A DNA stretch of 64,000 nucleotides from Acidimicrobiia bacterium (GCA_027494115.1 JAOSJL010000001.1:620001-684000); one strand, 5' to 3'; positions 29,075 to 38,309 are shown, numbered from the stretch's first letter. Translations and numbers: made by a program. The notes: generated by a model not told the origin, from the letters alone.

Positions 29075-29329
29075 ATGCTGTCACGGATGCTGCCACCGGT
29101 CCTGCGACGACACTGGTGCAAGGCGGTCCAGGCTCTCACTCTGGGGGTGCTGGCGGTGCTGGCCTTCGCCACGCCGGCCTCCGCTCAACAGCTCGTCGAC
29201 GCCTCCGAAGACGGCGACGTGGCGTTCATCCTCTTCGCCGTGATGTGTTTCCTCTTCGTGGGCGGCCTGTTCCTGATGGACCGCGTCCGTCGCAAGCGCC
29301 TCGAAGACGACGACATCGAGAACCAGTAG
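29075..29329 (+). CDS. Small single-helix protein with signal peptide, end of the respiratory operon
   Basis: An 84-residue protein with a basic start, a hydrophobic stretch and a signal-peptidase-like site after TPASAQ. It then has one more hydrophobic helix (VAFILFAVMCFLFVGGLFLM) and a charged tail (RVRRKRLEDDDIENQ). GAGGAG stands just before the ATG. Size and layout resemble small subunits that stabilise respiratory complexes, but no family was recognised. Confidence 0.65.
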   Translation: MLSRMLPPVLRRHWCKAVQALTLGVLAVLAFATPASAQQLVDASEDGDVAFILFAVMCFLFVGGLFLMDRVRRKRLEDDDIENQ

Positions 29330-29454
29330 GGCTCACCGCTGCCGGTCTCGGCCTCATGAAGTCGACCGACGAACCATGCCGGGCCTGCGCTGAGAACGTC
29401 CCGCAGAGCTTCACGAGCTGGATCGCACCGAGCGCGTTCGACATCTGACCGATT

Positions 29455-29499
29455 TGATGCGTCCGAGGCGCGCGCTATGCGACCTCCAGGGACGCATCA
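29455..29499. terminator. Hairpin between the respiratory operon and the convergent yceI-like gene
   Basis: TGATGCGTCC (29455-29464) pairs exactly with GGACGCATCA (29490-29499), and GAGG/CCTC inside the loop can extend the stem. There is no T run, so a simple intrinsic terminator is not certain. It lies in the 180-base gap between two convergent genes, which holds nothing else recognisable. Confidence 0.35.
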
Positions 29500-29509
29500 T
29501 GCGCTCGGC

Positions 29510-30040
29510 TCAGGGGCGAAGAAGGAGCGAGATCCTGACGGTGACGTCGGGGTGGACCTTCACGACGAGCAGCTTCGGTGGCTTGATACCCCAGTCACGT
29601 ACGTCGAAGACCTGTTCGCCTTCGATACGCAGCGTGTCGTCGCCGGCGTCGGCCGCCTCTCCGTAGCTGATGGTCAGCTCGCCCTCGACGTCGACGGACT
29701 CACCCATGAGGTCCACCGAACCCGTCGCGGCATAGCGGTCACCCTCCACGTGGGACAACGACGTCAACATGCCGCTGATCTCCGGGTGGCTCTTGGTGTC
29801 GAGGCGTCGACGTGTCTCGCGGTCGATGAGTGGATTGCCCGAGCGCAGCTCACCGAGCGGCACGTGGAGCTCGCCGGGACTCGAGCCCGCGGGTGACTCC
29901 GAAAGGCTGAACACGCCGTCGGTGTCGTCGAGCTCCACGAAACCGGTGAGACCGCGGGTCGATGTGTGGATCGGATGCACGCTCGACGAGGCGTCGAGCT
30001 GGATCTCCGAGCTGTCGGAGACGATTTCGTAACGCACCAT
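29510..30040 (-). CDS. YceI-family lipocalin-like protein
   Basis: A 176-residue protein of the YceI family, a beta-barrel that binds polyisoprenoid or amphiphilic ligands. Family features are the conserved start YEIVSDSSEIQLDASSSVHPIH, here without an N-terminal secretion signal, the GELHVPLGELRSGNPL segment, and SHPEISGML with the following beta strands. ATG 30040 (or GTG 30043) overlaps the hemL stop, so it belongs to the hemB-hemL unit. The lack of a signal peptide suggests a cytoplasmic protein. Confidence 0.75.
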   Translation of the reverse strand: MVRYEIVSDSSEIQLDASSSVHPIHTSTRGLTGFVELDDTDGVFSLSESPAGSSPGELHVPLGELRSGNPLIDRETRRRLDTKSHPEISGMLTSLSHVEGDRYAATGSVDLMGESVDVEGELTISYGEAADAGDDTLRIEGEQVFDVRDWGIKPPKLLVVKVHPDVTVRISLLLRP

Positions 30041-31311
30041 CACGCCAGTGTCGCTGCCACAGCGCCCGCCGTGTCGATCGTGCGCTCGATGTCGGCCGTG
30101 GTGTGGGCAAGGCTCGTGAACAGCACCTCGTATCCACTCGGTGCGAGCGAGATCCCGGCGTCGAGCATCCCGTGGAAGTACCGCGCGTAGCGGTCGTGGT
30201 CGGCCGCCCGGGCCGTGGTGAAATCGGTCACCGGACCATCGCAGAAGAACAGCCCTGCCAGAGTGCCGACCCGGGGAACCTGCACCGCCACGCCCGCCGC
30301 CTCGAAGACCTCGGTGAGCCCGCCACAGAGCAGGGCGACAGTCGATTCCAGCCGGGCGTACGCGTCGGGGTTCAGGCCCTCGAGAGCAGCGAGGCCCGCG
30401 GCGGTGGCCAGCGGGTTTCCCGAGAGTGTGCCTGCCTGGTACACGTCGCCGAGCGGGGCGAGCACATCCATCAGATCGGCCCTGCCCCCGATCGCCGCCA
30501 GCGGCAGCCCGCCTCCGATCACCTTCCCGAGCATCGTGAGGTCAGGGCTGACACCGAATCGCTCCTGCGCTCCACCGAGGCCCAGCCGGAAGCCCGTGAT
30601 CACCTCGTCGAACACGAGGACCGAGCCGCTCGCGTCGCAGCGCTCCCGGAGTTGCTCGAGAAAGCCGGGGGCGGGCGGGACGAGCCCCATGTTGGCGGCG
30701 ACGGGTTCCACCAGAACGGCCGCGAGATCGTCGCCGTGCTCGTCGAATACGGCCTCGACCGCTGTGACGTCGTTGTATCCGGCGACGACGGTGTCGGCGA
30801 CAGTGCGCTCGGTCACACCGGCGGACCCGGGAAGACCGAGTGTCGCCACGCCGCTCCCGGCCTCGACGAGCAGTGCATCGACGTGGCCGTGGTAGCAGCC
30901 GGCGAACTTGAGGACCTTGGACCGCCCCGTGGCTCCGCGTGCGAGGCGCACCGCTGTCATGCCGGCCTCCGTACCGGAGTTGACGAGACGGACCTTGTCG
31001 ACCGACGGCACGCGCTCGACGATGGCCTCGGCGAGCTCCACCTCACGAAGTGTCGGGGCGCCGAAGGACGTACCTTCGGCCGCGGCAGCCTGGACAGCCT
31101 CCACGATGTGGGGCGCGGCATGGCCGAGAATCGACGCGCCCCACGACTGCACGTAGTCGAGACGGCGGTGGCCCTCGATGTCGACGAGATACGCGCCCTG
31201 CCCGTTGCGTACGAAGACCGGCTCGCCGCCGACGGACCCGAAGGCCCGCACCGGCGAGTTCACGCCACCGGGGATGACCCGGCGCGCACGGTCGAACGGT
31301 GTGTCGCTCAC
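30040..31311 (-). CDS. hemL: Glutamate-1-semialdehyde 2,1-aminomutase
   Basis: PLP enzyme that makes 5-aminolevulinate from glutamate-1-semialdehyde, the second step of the C5 pathway. It starts at GTG 31311 overlapping hemB (GTGA) with VSDTPFDRARRVIPGGVNSPVRA. The catalytic lysine is in MLGKVIGGGLPLAA, and the cofactor site in VLVFDEVITGFRL. The length is 423 residues and the frame intact. Together with hemA in the same region it supplies the first committed heme precursor. Confidence 0.96.
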   Translation of the reverse strand: MSDTPFDRARRVIPGGVNSPVRAFGSVGGEPVFVRNGQGAYLVDIEGHRRLDYVQSWGASILGHAAPHIVEAVQAAAAEGTSFGAPTLREVELAEAIVERVPSVDKVRLVNSGTEAGMTAVRLARGATGRSKVLKFAGCYHGHVDALLVEAGSGVATLGLPGSAGVTERTVADTVVAGYNDVTAVEAVFDEHGDDLAAVLVEPVAANMGLVPPAPGFLEQLRERCDASGSVLVFDEVITGFRLGLGGAQERFGVSPDLTMLGKVIGGGLPLAAIGGRADLMDVLAPLGDVYQAGTLSGNPLATAAGLAALEGLNPDAYARLESTVALLCGGLTEVFEAAGVAVQVPRVGTLAGLFFCDGPVTDFTTARAADHDRYARYFHGMLDAGISLAPSGYEVLFTSLAHTTADIERTIDTAGAVAATLA

Positions 31312-32289
31312 CCCTCGAGACGTTCGGCCAGGTCGCGCGCGGCGTAGGTGAGGATGAAATCGGCACCCGCTCGCTTGATCGCGGTGACGTGCTCGAGCAT
31401 GACGGCGGGGGCCGTCGATCCATCCCCGCTCGGCGGCCGCGTGCACCATCGCGTACTCGCCGCTCACGTGGTACGCGGCCACGGGAACGTCGAAGGCGTC
31501 GCGCATGTCGCTCAACACGTCGAGGTAGGCGATCGCCGGCTTCACCATCACCATGTCGGCACCTTCGGTGATGTCGAGGGCCGTCTCCTCGAGAGCCTCC
31601 CGGGCGTTGGCAGGCTGCATCTGGTAGCCGCGGCGGTCGCCGAACGCGGGCGCGCACTCGGCGGCGTCGCGAAACGGCCCGTAGAGCGCGGAGGCGTACT
31701 TGGCCGAGTAGGCGAGAATCGCGCGCTGGTCGTGGCCCGCTGCGTCGAGTGCCGCCCGGATGGCCCCCACCTGGCCGTCCATCATCCCCGACGGTGCGAT
31801 CACGTCGGCGCCGGCGTCAGCCTGCACGACGGCCGTCGAGGCGTACCGTTCGAGCGTGGCGTCGTTGTCGATCTCCCCGTCGTCGTCGAGCACGCCACAG
31901 TGCCCGTGATCGGTGTACTCGTCGAGACAACAGTCGGCGATCAGGACGAGGGAGTCGCCGACCTCGTCGCGCAGTTCACGTAGCGCCACCTGGGTGATTC
32001 CGTCGGGGTCGTCGGCGCCGGAGCCGACGGCGTCCTTGGCCGCGGGAACACCGAAGAGTGTGACAGCGGGAACACCGAGATCGGCCAACGCGCGCACCTC
32101 CTTGCGGAGGCTCTCGACCGTGTGCTGGAGGATCCCGGGTAGTGACTCCACGGGTTCGGGGGCGTCGATCCCCTCCTTGACGAACAGCGGTGCCACGAGA
32201 TCGCCGCGCTGCACCTGCGTTTCGGCCGTGAGGCGTCGAAGCGCGGCCGTGCGGCGCAGGCGCCGGGGACGTTGTTCGGGGAAGCCCAT
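31308..32289 (-). CDS. hemB: Delta-aminolevulinic acid dehydratase (porphobilinogen synthase)
   Basis: Condenses two 5-aminolevulinate molecules to porphobilinogen. Schiff-base lysines lie in AILAYSAKYASALYGPF and MVMVKPAIAYLDV, and a metal-type cysteine set in LIADCCLDEYTDHGHCG. ATG 32289 is used as start. Near the 3' end an extra C (run at 31407-31411) breaks the frame after GWIDGP. Without it the protein ends AVMLEHVTAIKRAGADFIL... and stops at 31308, overlapping hemL. The corrected length is 326 residues. Confidence 0.94.
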
Positions 32290-32338
32290 CACCCCCAAGC
32301 GTACCGGGACTCGTGTGGTCGACCTCTAGGCTCTGGAC

Positions 32339-33112
32339 GTGACCGAGAACGGGCCACCGCCCTCGCCGACGCCGCCGCCACCGGGTTGGTACGACGACCC
32401 CTGGGGTGAGTCGCCCAAGCGGTGGTGGGACGGCACCGAGTGGACCCACCACCGTTCCGACGCCGGACCCGTCCCGACGGGCCCGCCCGGCCCCGCCCCC
32501 GCGGCGAGCCTCGATGCCGAGCGCTCGTCGGCGCGGTGGGCACGCGGTCTGATGCCGTGGGGCGGCGTCGCCCTGGCAGCGTGGGCGGTCACGAGCGCGC
32601 TCCTGTTCCAGGAGATGGGCGACACCTTCCGCGAGGCTGTCGACGCCGGCGACGTGTCGGGGGTCTCCGGCGGGAACCCGACGGTGTCGCTGATCAGCAA
32701 CGTCGCGTCGATGCTGCTCCTCGCCGTCGGGATCGTCTTCCTGATCTGGTTCTACCGGGCGCTGACGGTCGCCGCCGAGAGCGGCCTTCCCGCCAAACGC
32801 GGGCCGGGGCTCGGTGTGGCCGGATTCCTCATCCCGATCGTGAGCTTCTGGTGGCCGTACCGCTCCATGGTCGACGCCATGCCCGCAGGTCATCCGGCAC
32901 AGCCGCTCATCCTGCGCTGGTGGTTGCTGTACATCGCGATGGGTCTGTTGACGACCGGCGTCATCTTCGCCGCGCTGTATTCCACGGCGGTCATGTGGGT
33001 TCTGGCCATCGCCGACGTGGGCGTCTCCCTGGCGGCAGCGTTCGCCGCCCGCGACGTCATCGACGCCGTGACGGCCGCCCACACGACCATGCGCGGTGAG
33101 AACCCGAGCTAG
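32339..33112 (+). CDS. DUF2510 and DUF4328-like membrane protein
   Basis: A 257-residue protein that begins with a proline-rich stretch and the DUF2510 motif (PPGWYDDPWGESPKRWWDGTEWT region, residues 18-40), common in actinobacterial membrane proteins. Five or so hydrophobic helices follow, with the DUF4328-type segment PIVSFWWPYRSMVD near residue 165. GTG 32339 is the start; it is divergent from hemB with a 49-base gap. Its role is unknown, and it interrupts two minus-strand heme units. Confidence 0.75.
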   Translation: MTENGPPPSPTPPPPGWYDDPWGESPKRWWDGTEWTHHRSDAGPVPTGPPGPAPAASLDAERSSARWARGLMPWGGVALAAWAVTSALLFQEMGDTFREAVDAGDVSGVSGGNPTVSLISNVASMLLLAVGIVFLIWFYRALTVAAESGLPAKRGPGLGVAGFLIPIVSFWWPYRSMVDAMPAGHPAQPLILRWWLLYIAMGLLTTGVIFAALYSTAVMWVLAIADVGVSLAAAFAARDVIDAVTAAHTTMRGENPS

Positions 33113-33147
33113 CGCGACGTCGGTTCCGCGGCCCGCTTCGGTGCCGG

Positions 33148-34623
33148 TCAGCGCTTCGTTCCGAGGAGGTCGCAGACGGCGGCGACGAGACCGTCGATGG
33201 TGTGCTCCGCCGCCTCGACGGTGACCGGGAGGCCGGCCTGTTCGGCGGTGGCCGAGGTCACGGGACCGATGGACACGACATCCGGGGTCACGTCACCGAG
33301 GTCGCCGATCGCGTCTCGGAAGTTCCAGACCGTGGACGACGACGTGAACGTGACGCAGTCGACCTCGCCATTGCGGACAGCGTCCAGATCCGCGGCGTCG
33401 GGCTCGGCACGCGTCGTGCGGTACACGGGTAGCACATCGACACCGAAGCCACGCGCGGCCAGTCCGTCGGGAAGCACGTCGCGGGCCTGCTCGGCCCGGG
33501 GAATCAGGACACGTTCGCCCCGACCGTCGGCGGGTAGCGCCTCGAGCAGCGACTCGGCGACGAAACGCTCGGGCGTCACGTCGACGATGACACCGCGCTG
33601 GGCCAGTGCGTCGGCGGTGCCCGGGCCGATCGCCGCCACCTTCGATCCCGCCAGAGCACGAGCGTCGAGGCCCGACGCAGTGAGCCCGCGCTCGAAGAAA
33701 GCTGACACACCGTTGGCCGACGTGAACACGATCCACGCGTAGCCAGTCAGCTCCGGGAGTTCGAACGGCAGATCCTCGATCTGGATCGTCGGAAGCTCCA
33801 CGACGCGGGCTCCCAGGGTTTCGAGCCGACGGCGCAGGCCGCTGGACTGCTCACGCGCTCGCGTCACCACAACGGTTCGCCCGTGAAGCGGCCGCTTCTC
33901 GAACCAGGAAAGATCCAGAGCGGCCACCTCGCCGACGACGATGACGGCCGGCGACGACAGTGCGGGCAGCCCACCCTCGGCCACCTCGCCGAGGGTGGAG
34001 CGGCGAGTCTGCTGGTCGGGACGGGTCCCTCGGGCCACGGCGGCGAGCGGCGTGTCGCCCGAGCGGCCGGCGGCCAGCAGGCGCGCGGCGATCTCCTCCA
34101 GGCGTGCGACACCCATGAGGATCACGAGGGTGCCCCCCGCGGCGGCGAGCGCCTCCCAGTCGACGTCGGAGCGTTCCTTCGCCGGGTCCTCGTGGCCGGT
34201 CACGACCGTGACGTGCGTGGAGAGGCCACGGTGGGTCACGGGGATTCCGGCGTACGCGGGCGCGGAGATGGCCGACGTGATGCCCGGCACCACCTCGAAC
34301 TCGATCCCGGCACGTTCGAGTGCCTGTGCCTCCTCACCGCCGCGTCCGAACACGAAGGGGTCGCCGCCCTTCAGGCGTACGACCCGCTTCCCGGCGGCAC
34401 CGAGCCGGACAAGCGTCTGGTTGATGGCATCCTGGGTCATGGCGACGTCACCCGGCGCCTTGCCCACGAAGATCCGTTCGGCGCCCGGCGGTGCCAGATC
34501 GAGCAGAGCAGGCGCGGCCAGTCGGTCGTAGACGACGGCTTCCGCGTCGGCCAGGAGTTCGGCGCCCCGCAGGGTGAGTAGGCCGGGGTCGCCCGGGCCG
34601 GCGCCGACGAGAGCGACGCTCAC
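33148..34623 (-). CDS. hemD: Fused uroporphyrinogen-III C-methyltransferase / uroporphyrinogen-III synthase
   Basis: Two enzymes in one 491-residue chain. Residues 1-240 are the SAM-dependent methyltransferase (CobA type): VGAGPGDPGLLTLRGAELL, VVRLKGGDPFVFGRGGEE and VVPGITSAISAPAYAGIP. Residues 250-490 are HemD-type uroporphyrinogen-III synthase, with VVVTRAREQSSGLRRRLE and FTSANGVSAFF. The fusion closes the ring and then directs part of the product towards siroheme or cobalamin. The start is GTG 34623, overlapping the hemC stop. This fusion is common in actinobacteria. Confidence 0.94.
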   Translation of the reverse strand: MSVALVGAGPGDPGLLTLRGAELLADAEAVVYDRLAAPALLDLAPPGAERIFVGKAPGDVAMTQDAINQTLVRLGAAGKRVVRLKGGDPFVFGRGGEEAQALERAGIEFEVVPGITSAISAPAYAGIPVTHRGLSTHVTVVTGHEDPAKERSDVDWEALAAAGGTLVILMGVARLEEIAARLLAAGRSGDTPLAAVARGTRPDQQTRRSTLGEVAEGGLPALSSPAVIVVGEVAALDLSWFEKRPLHGRTVVVTRAREQSSGLRRRLETLGARVVELPTIQIEDLPFELPELTGYAWIVFTSANGVSAFFERGLTASGLDARALAGSKVAAIGPGTADALAQRGVIVDVTPERFVAESLLEALPADGRGERVLIPRAEQARDVLPDGLAARGFGVDVLPVYRTTRAEPDAADLDAVRNGEVDCVTFTSSSTVWNFRDAIGDLGDVTPDVVSIGPVTSATAEQAGLPVTVEAAEHTIDGLVAAVCDLLGTKR

Positions 34624-35552
34624 GCCCGAACCTCCAAGCCGGCGTCGTCGAGGATCCTGCGGCCGCCGTCGTGCAGGAGTCGTTCCGCCGCCTCGACGCC
34701 GATCACCTCGGGATCGGTACCCGAGCATTCCGTGCGCACCACGATGTGCCCGTCGAGGGAGGCCAGCAGCGCTCTCAGGGTGACGGTGCCGTCGCTCGTC
34801 TCCTCGGCCAACGCTCCCACGGGGAGGTTGCAGCCACCGCCCAGCTCGGCGAGAAAGGCCCGCTCGGCGTCGAGGACGGTGTGGAGCGCGGGATCGTCGA
34901 TGGCCGACAACGCCTCTCTCGTCGCGTCGTCACCGGCTCGACATTCGACGGCCAGGGCACCCTGTCCGACCTGCGGGAGCATGTCGTGAGGGTCGAGCCG
35001 CTCCGACGCGGCGTCGGATCGATCGAGTCGATCCAGTGCGGCGGCAGCAACAACGACGGCATCGAAGTCGACCGCTCGCTCGAGGCGCGTCCCTATGTTC
35101 CCGCGGAGGTTCCCGAACGTCAGGTCGGGACGCAGCGACGCGAGCTGGCTACGGCGGCGCACCGACCCCGTACCGACGCGCCCGCCCGTCGGGATCTCCT
35201 CGAGGGTGCTTCCGACGAGGGCGTCGCGGGGGTCGGCCCGGTCGGGTACGGCAGCGATCACGAGGCCGTCGGGCACGGTGGCGGGAAGATCCTTCGCCGA
35301 GTGCACGGCCGCGTCGGCCCGTCCGTCGAGGAGGGCCTCTTCGATCTCCTTGACGAACACACCGGTTCCACCCATCGAGTGGATCGGTACGTCCGCTCGC
35401 TGGTCGCCGGTGGTCTCGACGACGAGAGGCTCAGCCGCGACGTCGAGGGCAGCAAGGTCGCGGGCCGCAAGGTCGAGGGCAGCCAGAACGAACCGGGTCT
35501 GCGCCAAAGCAAGGCTGCTCCCGCGGGTGGCCACCCGCAGCGGCGCGGGCAC
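34620..35552 (-). CDS. hemC: Porphobilinogen deaminase (hydroxymethylbilane synthase)
   Basis: Polymerises four porphobilinogens. Markers are TRGSSLALAQTRFVL, DAAVHSAKDLPA, GTGSVRRRSQL and GGGCNLPVGA, whose cysteine holds the dipyrromethane cofactor. The length is 310 residues. Between the first helix and the strand EPLVVETTGDQ the protein has a duplicated segment, LAALDLAARDLAALDVAA, which comes from a short DNA repeat near 35430-35490 and lengthens the helix slightly. The start is GTG 35552, five bases after the hemA stop. Confidence 0.95.
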   Translation of the reverse strand: MPAPLRVATRGSSLALAQTRFVLAALDLAARDLAALDVAAEPLVVETTGDQRADVPIHSMGGTGVFVKEIEEALLDGRADAAVHSAKDLPATVPDGLVIAAVPDRADPRDALVGSTLEEIPTGGRVGTGSVRRRSQLASLRPDLTFGNLRGNIGTRLERAVDFDAVVVAAAALDRLDRSDAASERLDPHDMLPQVGQGALAVECRAGDDATREALSAIDDPALHTVLDAERAFLAELGGGCNLPVGALAEETSDGTVTLRALLASLDGHIVVRTECSGTDPEVIGVEAAERLLHDGGRRILDDAGLEVRA

Positions 35553-35557
35553 GGTGG

Positions 35558-36880
35558 CTACTCCGCGTCGGGAAGGGTGTCAGGGAGCGTGTCGGGAAGA
35601 TCGTCACCCGCCGGTGTGTGGGGCAGGTCGAAGAGCGCACGCAGCGCGTCGACGAAGATCTCACTGTTGTCGCTGCCGGCGGCCTCCTTCACGCGCACCG
35701 TCGGCTCGTGGAGCAGCTTGTTCACCAGGCCACGGGTGACCGCATCGATGGCCTCCCGCTGGGCAGGGTCGAGCACGTCGAGCTGCGATCCCCACCGAGC
35801 GAGCTCCGCCCGGCGGATCTCTTCGGCGCGCTCCCGCAGGACCGTGATCAGTGGGGCGACCTCACGCGCCGAACGCTCGGCGCGGTAGCGGTCGAGTTCG
35901 TCGGTGATGATCGCACGCACGGTGCCCACCTCACCGCGTCGTTGCTCCATGGAATCCTCGGCGAAGGCCTTCAGGTCGTCGATGTCGAGGAGCGTGACGC
36001 CCTCGACCTCCGCGACACCGGGATCGACGTCGCGGGGCACCGCCACGTCGACGACGAGAAGGGGCCGGTGGGGCCGACTCTGCATCAGCGACTCCACGTC
36101 GGAACGCTCCAGCATGAGGTCGGTGGCCGCCGTCGAGGCGAGCAGCACGTCGACCTCGTGCAGCGCGCCACGGGCGTCGTCGAGCGAGACGGCACGTCCT
36201 CCGACACGCGTGGCGAGAGCGTCGGCGCGTTCGGGGGAGCGGTTGGCCACGATGACGTCGCGTACCGACGAACCGGCGAGCGCGACCGCCATTCCCTCTC
36301 CGACCTCTCCGGCGCCGAGGACGAGAATCCGCTTTCCCTCGAGCGACGTGAGATACCGGCTCGCCAGCTCGACCGCCGCCGAGGCGATCGACACCTTGCG
36401 TTGGCCGATCGTTGTTTCGGTGCGCGCACGCTTGCCGACCTCGACAGACTGGCGGAACGTGCGGGCGAGTGCGGTGCCGGTGCAACCTTCGTCTTCTGCA
36501 GCCAGCCAGGCGTCGCGCACCTGGCCGAGGATCTCGCCTTCGCCGACGATCATGGAGTCGACACCCGCTGCGACGCCGAAGAGATGCGCCACCGCGGCGT
36601 CGTCGTAATACGTGTAGAGGTGCTCGCTGAGCACGTCGTCGGAGAGCCCGGCGTGGCGCAAGATCGACAGGCGCACGTCGTCGACCGCGGCGTGGAACTT
36701 CGTGCAGCGGGCGTAGACCTCGGTGCGGTTACACGTGGACAGCAACACGACCTCGGAGAGGTGATCGCGTTGGGTGAGATCGAGAAGTGCCTTGGGCAGA
36801 TCGGTACGGGACACCGCGGCGCGCTCCAGCACGTCGACCGGTGCCGTGCGGTGGTTGAGACCGACGACGATCAGAGACAC
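35558..36880 (-). CDS. hemA: Glutamyl-tRNA reductase
   Basis: First enzyme of the C5 pathway, reducing glutamyl-tRNA to glutamate-1-semialdehyde. The active-site cysteine lies in STCNRTEVYA near residue 50. The substrate loop GVDSMIVGEGEILGQVRDAW and the NADPH fold VLGAGEVGEGMA follow. GTG 36880 is chosen (VSLIVVGLNHRTAPV); it overlaps the upstream gene by 10 bases. At 440 residues it is normal length with a proline- and aspartate-rich repeat tail (LPDTLPDTLPDAE). Confidence 0.95.
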   Translation of the reverse strand: MSLIVVGLNHRTAPVDVLERAAVSRTDLPKALLDLTQRDHLSEVVLLSTCNRTEVYARCTKFHAAVDDVRLSILRHAGLSDDVLSEHLYTYYDDAAVAHLFGVAAGVDSMIVGEGEILGQVRDAWLAAEDEGCTGTALARTFRQSVEVGKRARTETTIGQRKVSIASAAVELASRYLTSLEGKRILVLGAGEVGEGMAVALAGSSVRDVIVANRSPERADALATRVGGRAVSLDDARGALHEVDVLLASTAATDLMLERSDVESLMQSRPHRPLLVVDVAVPRDVDPGVAEVEGVTLLDIDDLKAFAEDSMEQRRGEVGTVRAIITDELDRYRAERSAREVAPLITVLRERAEEIRRAELARWGSQLDVLDPAQREAIDAVTRGLVNKLLHEPTVRVKEAAGSDNSEIFVDALRALFDLPHTPAGDDLPDTLPDTLPDAE

Positions 36881-37512
36881 GAGCGCAACAGCTCCTTGGC
36901 CTCGTCGACCTTGCCCGTACGGACCAGGTCGAGGATGCCCGCATCGAAGGCTCTCCGCCAGTCGGCGTCCTCGCTGGAGCGCCCGTCGGCACGCAGCTCC
37001 TCCCGGGCGTCGGCGAGCACCTCGAGGAGGGACGTGTACTCCGGCCCGATCTCGTTCTCCATGCGTTCCCTCAGCCAACTGGCCAGAGCCGGGCTGCGTC
37101 CGCCCGTGCCGATGGTGACCACGATATCGCCGCGCCGGAACGACGACATCAGCGTGAACGAGCAGTGTTCGGGGTCGTCGGCGGAGTTGACCCATACCCG
37201 GCGCTCATCCCCGGCGGCTCGCACGGCGGCGTTCACGGCCGGGACGTCGGTGGCAGTGACGGCGAGCCAGACGTCATCGAGGTCGGAATCGCGGAACTCC
37301 CGTTCCTCCACCGTGAGGCGGCCGTCGTCAGCCCAGGACCGGATCTCGCTTCCCACCTCGGGCGCCACGACGTGCACTTCGGCGCCGACGTCGAGCAGCG
37401 CCTGGGCCTTGCGCGCTGCGATGCGCCCGGCTCCCACGACCAGGACCCGGCGCCCGGCCACCAACAGGTTGGCGGGGAACCCGGTGAGGGCTCGGCGTCC
37501 GCTGCCGGTCAC
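36871..37512 (-). CDS. Precorrin-2 dehydrogenase / sirohydrochlorin ferrochelatase-type protein
   Basis: A 213-residue homologue of the N-terminal half of CysG and of Met8. It would oxidise precorrin-2 with NAD and may insert iron to give siroheme. Visible features are the NAD fold VLVVGAGRIAARKAQALLDVGAEVHV-like start (VGAGRIAARKAQALL), VWLAVTATDVPAVNAAV and SSFRRGDIVVTIGTGGRSPALA. GTG 37512 overlaps the rex stop (GTGA). Its place between rex and hemA puts siroheme and heme synthesis in one unit. Confidence 0.88.
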   Translation of the reverse strand: MTGSGRRALTGFPANLLVAGRRVLVVGAGRIAARKAQALLDVGAEVHVVAPEVGSEIRSWADDGRLTVEEREFRDSDLDDVWLAVTATDVPAVNAAVRAAGDERRVWVNSADDPEHCSFTLMSSFRRGDIVVTIGTGGRSPALASWLRERMENEIGPEYTSLLEVLADAREELRADGRSSEDADWRRAFDAGILDLVRTGKVDEAKELLRSCL

Positions 37513-38246
37513 GACACCTGTGCGGACGACACCTGTGGGGGCATCGCCTCGTCACCCGACGTCGTGTCACCCGACGTCGTGTCACCCGAAGTCGTGTCAC
37601 CCGACGGGTTCGAGCGCCGGAGTTGGTAGAAGGACAGGATCTGGAGCTCGGTGGCCAGATCGACCTTGCGTAGCGAGACTCCGGGCTCGACCGTCACGTG
37701 CGCGGGTGCGAAGTTCAGGATCGAGCGGGCGCCCGCGGCCACGAGAGCGTCGGCGACGTCCTGCGCGGCATCGGCCGGTGTGGCGATGACGCCGATGGCG
37801 ATCGAGCGGTCCCGCACCAGGCGGTCGAGCGCGTCCATTGGCTCGACGCTCAGGTCGCCGACAGCCATACCGACCTTGGCGGGATCCGCGTCGAGGAGAG
37901 CCGCCACCTTGAAGCCCCGGGTCGAGAACCCCGCGTACTTGGCGAGAGCCTGGCCCAGGTTCCCGAGTCCCACGATGGCCACCGGCCAGTCGTGGGTCAG
38001 CCCGAGCTCCCGTGAGATCTGGTGGAGGAGGTACTCGACGTCGTAGCCCACACCCCGGGTGCCGTAGGAGCCCAGGTAGGAGAGGTCTTTTCGGACCTTG
38101 GCGGCGTTCATGCCCGCCATGTCGGCGAGGCGCTCCGAGGAGATGGTGGCAAGATCCGTCTCGGCGACCTGGAGCAGCGACCGGTAGTACAGCGGGAGCC
38201 GCGTGACCGTCGCCTCGGGAATCGTGCGGGGCGCGGAATCCGCCAC
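37509..38246 (-). CDS. rex: Redox-sensing transcriptional repressor Rex
   Basis: NADH/NAD-responsive repressor that controls respiratory and fermentative genes in Gram-positive bacteria. The N-terminal winged helix has ERLADMAGMNAAKVRKDLS, then GTRGVGYDVEYLL, the Rossmann motif IVGLGNLGQALAKYAGF and the C-terminal domain-swapped helix LQILSFYQL. The start is GTG 38246. The last 25 residues are a repeat tail (SGDTT units) not needed for the fold. It heads the operon with the tetrapyrrole genes, as in Streptomyces (rex-hemA). That suggests heme supply is tied to redox state. Confidence 0.95.
   Translation of the reverse strand: MADSAPRTIPEATVTRLPLYYRSLLQVAETDLATISSERLADMAGMNAAKVRKDLSYLGSYGTRGVGYDVEYLLHQISRELGLTHDWPVAIVGLGNLGQALAKYAGFSTRGFKVAALLDADPAKVGMAVGDLSVEPMDALDRLVRDRSIAIGVIATPADAAQDVADALVAAGARSILNFAPAHVTVEPGVSLRKVDLATELQILSFYQLRRSNPSGDTTSGDTTSGDTTSGDEAMPPQVSSAQVS
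37555..37609 (-). repeat. 15-bp tandem repeat encoding SGDTT at the end of rex
   Basis: TCACCCGACGTCGTG (plus-strand view) is repeated about three and a half times with one variant base. It codes for SGDTT units at the Rex C-terminus. It keeps the frame and looks like recent slippage. Confidence 0.85.
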
Positions 38247-38291
38247 GGATCAAGGCCTTTCGTCGGTTCTGGAGCACCGATCCTACCGAGC

Positions 38292-38309
38292 TTGTGATCG
38301 AATTCTCGA
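38292..38309. promoter_or_regulatory. Possible Rex operator upstream of rex (half-site match)
   Basis: TTGTGATCGAATTCTCGA, 46-63 bases before the rex start, has a perfect left half (TTGTGA) of the known Rex box TTGTGAN6TCACAA, but the right half matches poorly. Rex genes are often autoregulated. No better match was found elsewhere in the window by eye. Confidence 0.25.

Noticed and set aside
29330..29509. A possible small RNA in the gap after the respiratory operon
   Set aside because: Only one hairpin is visible and no promoter-like sequence; it is better described as a possible terminator between convergent genes.
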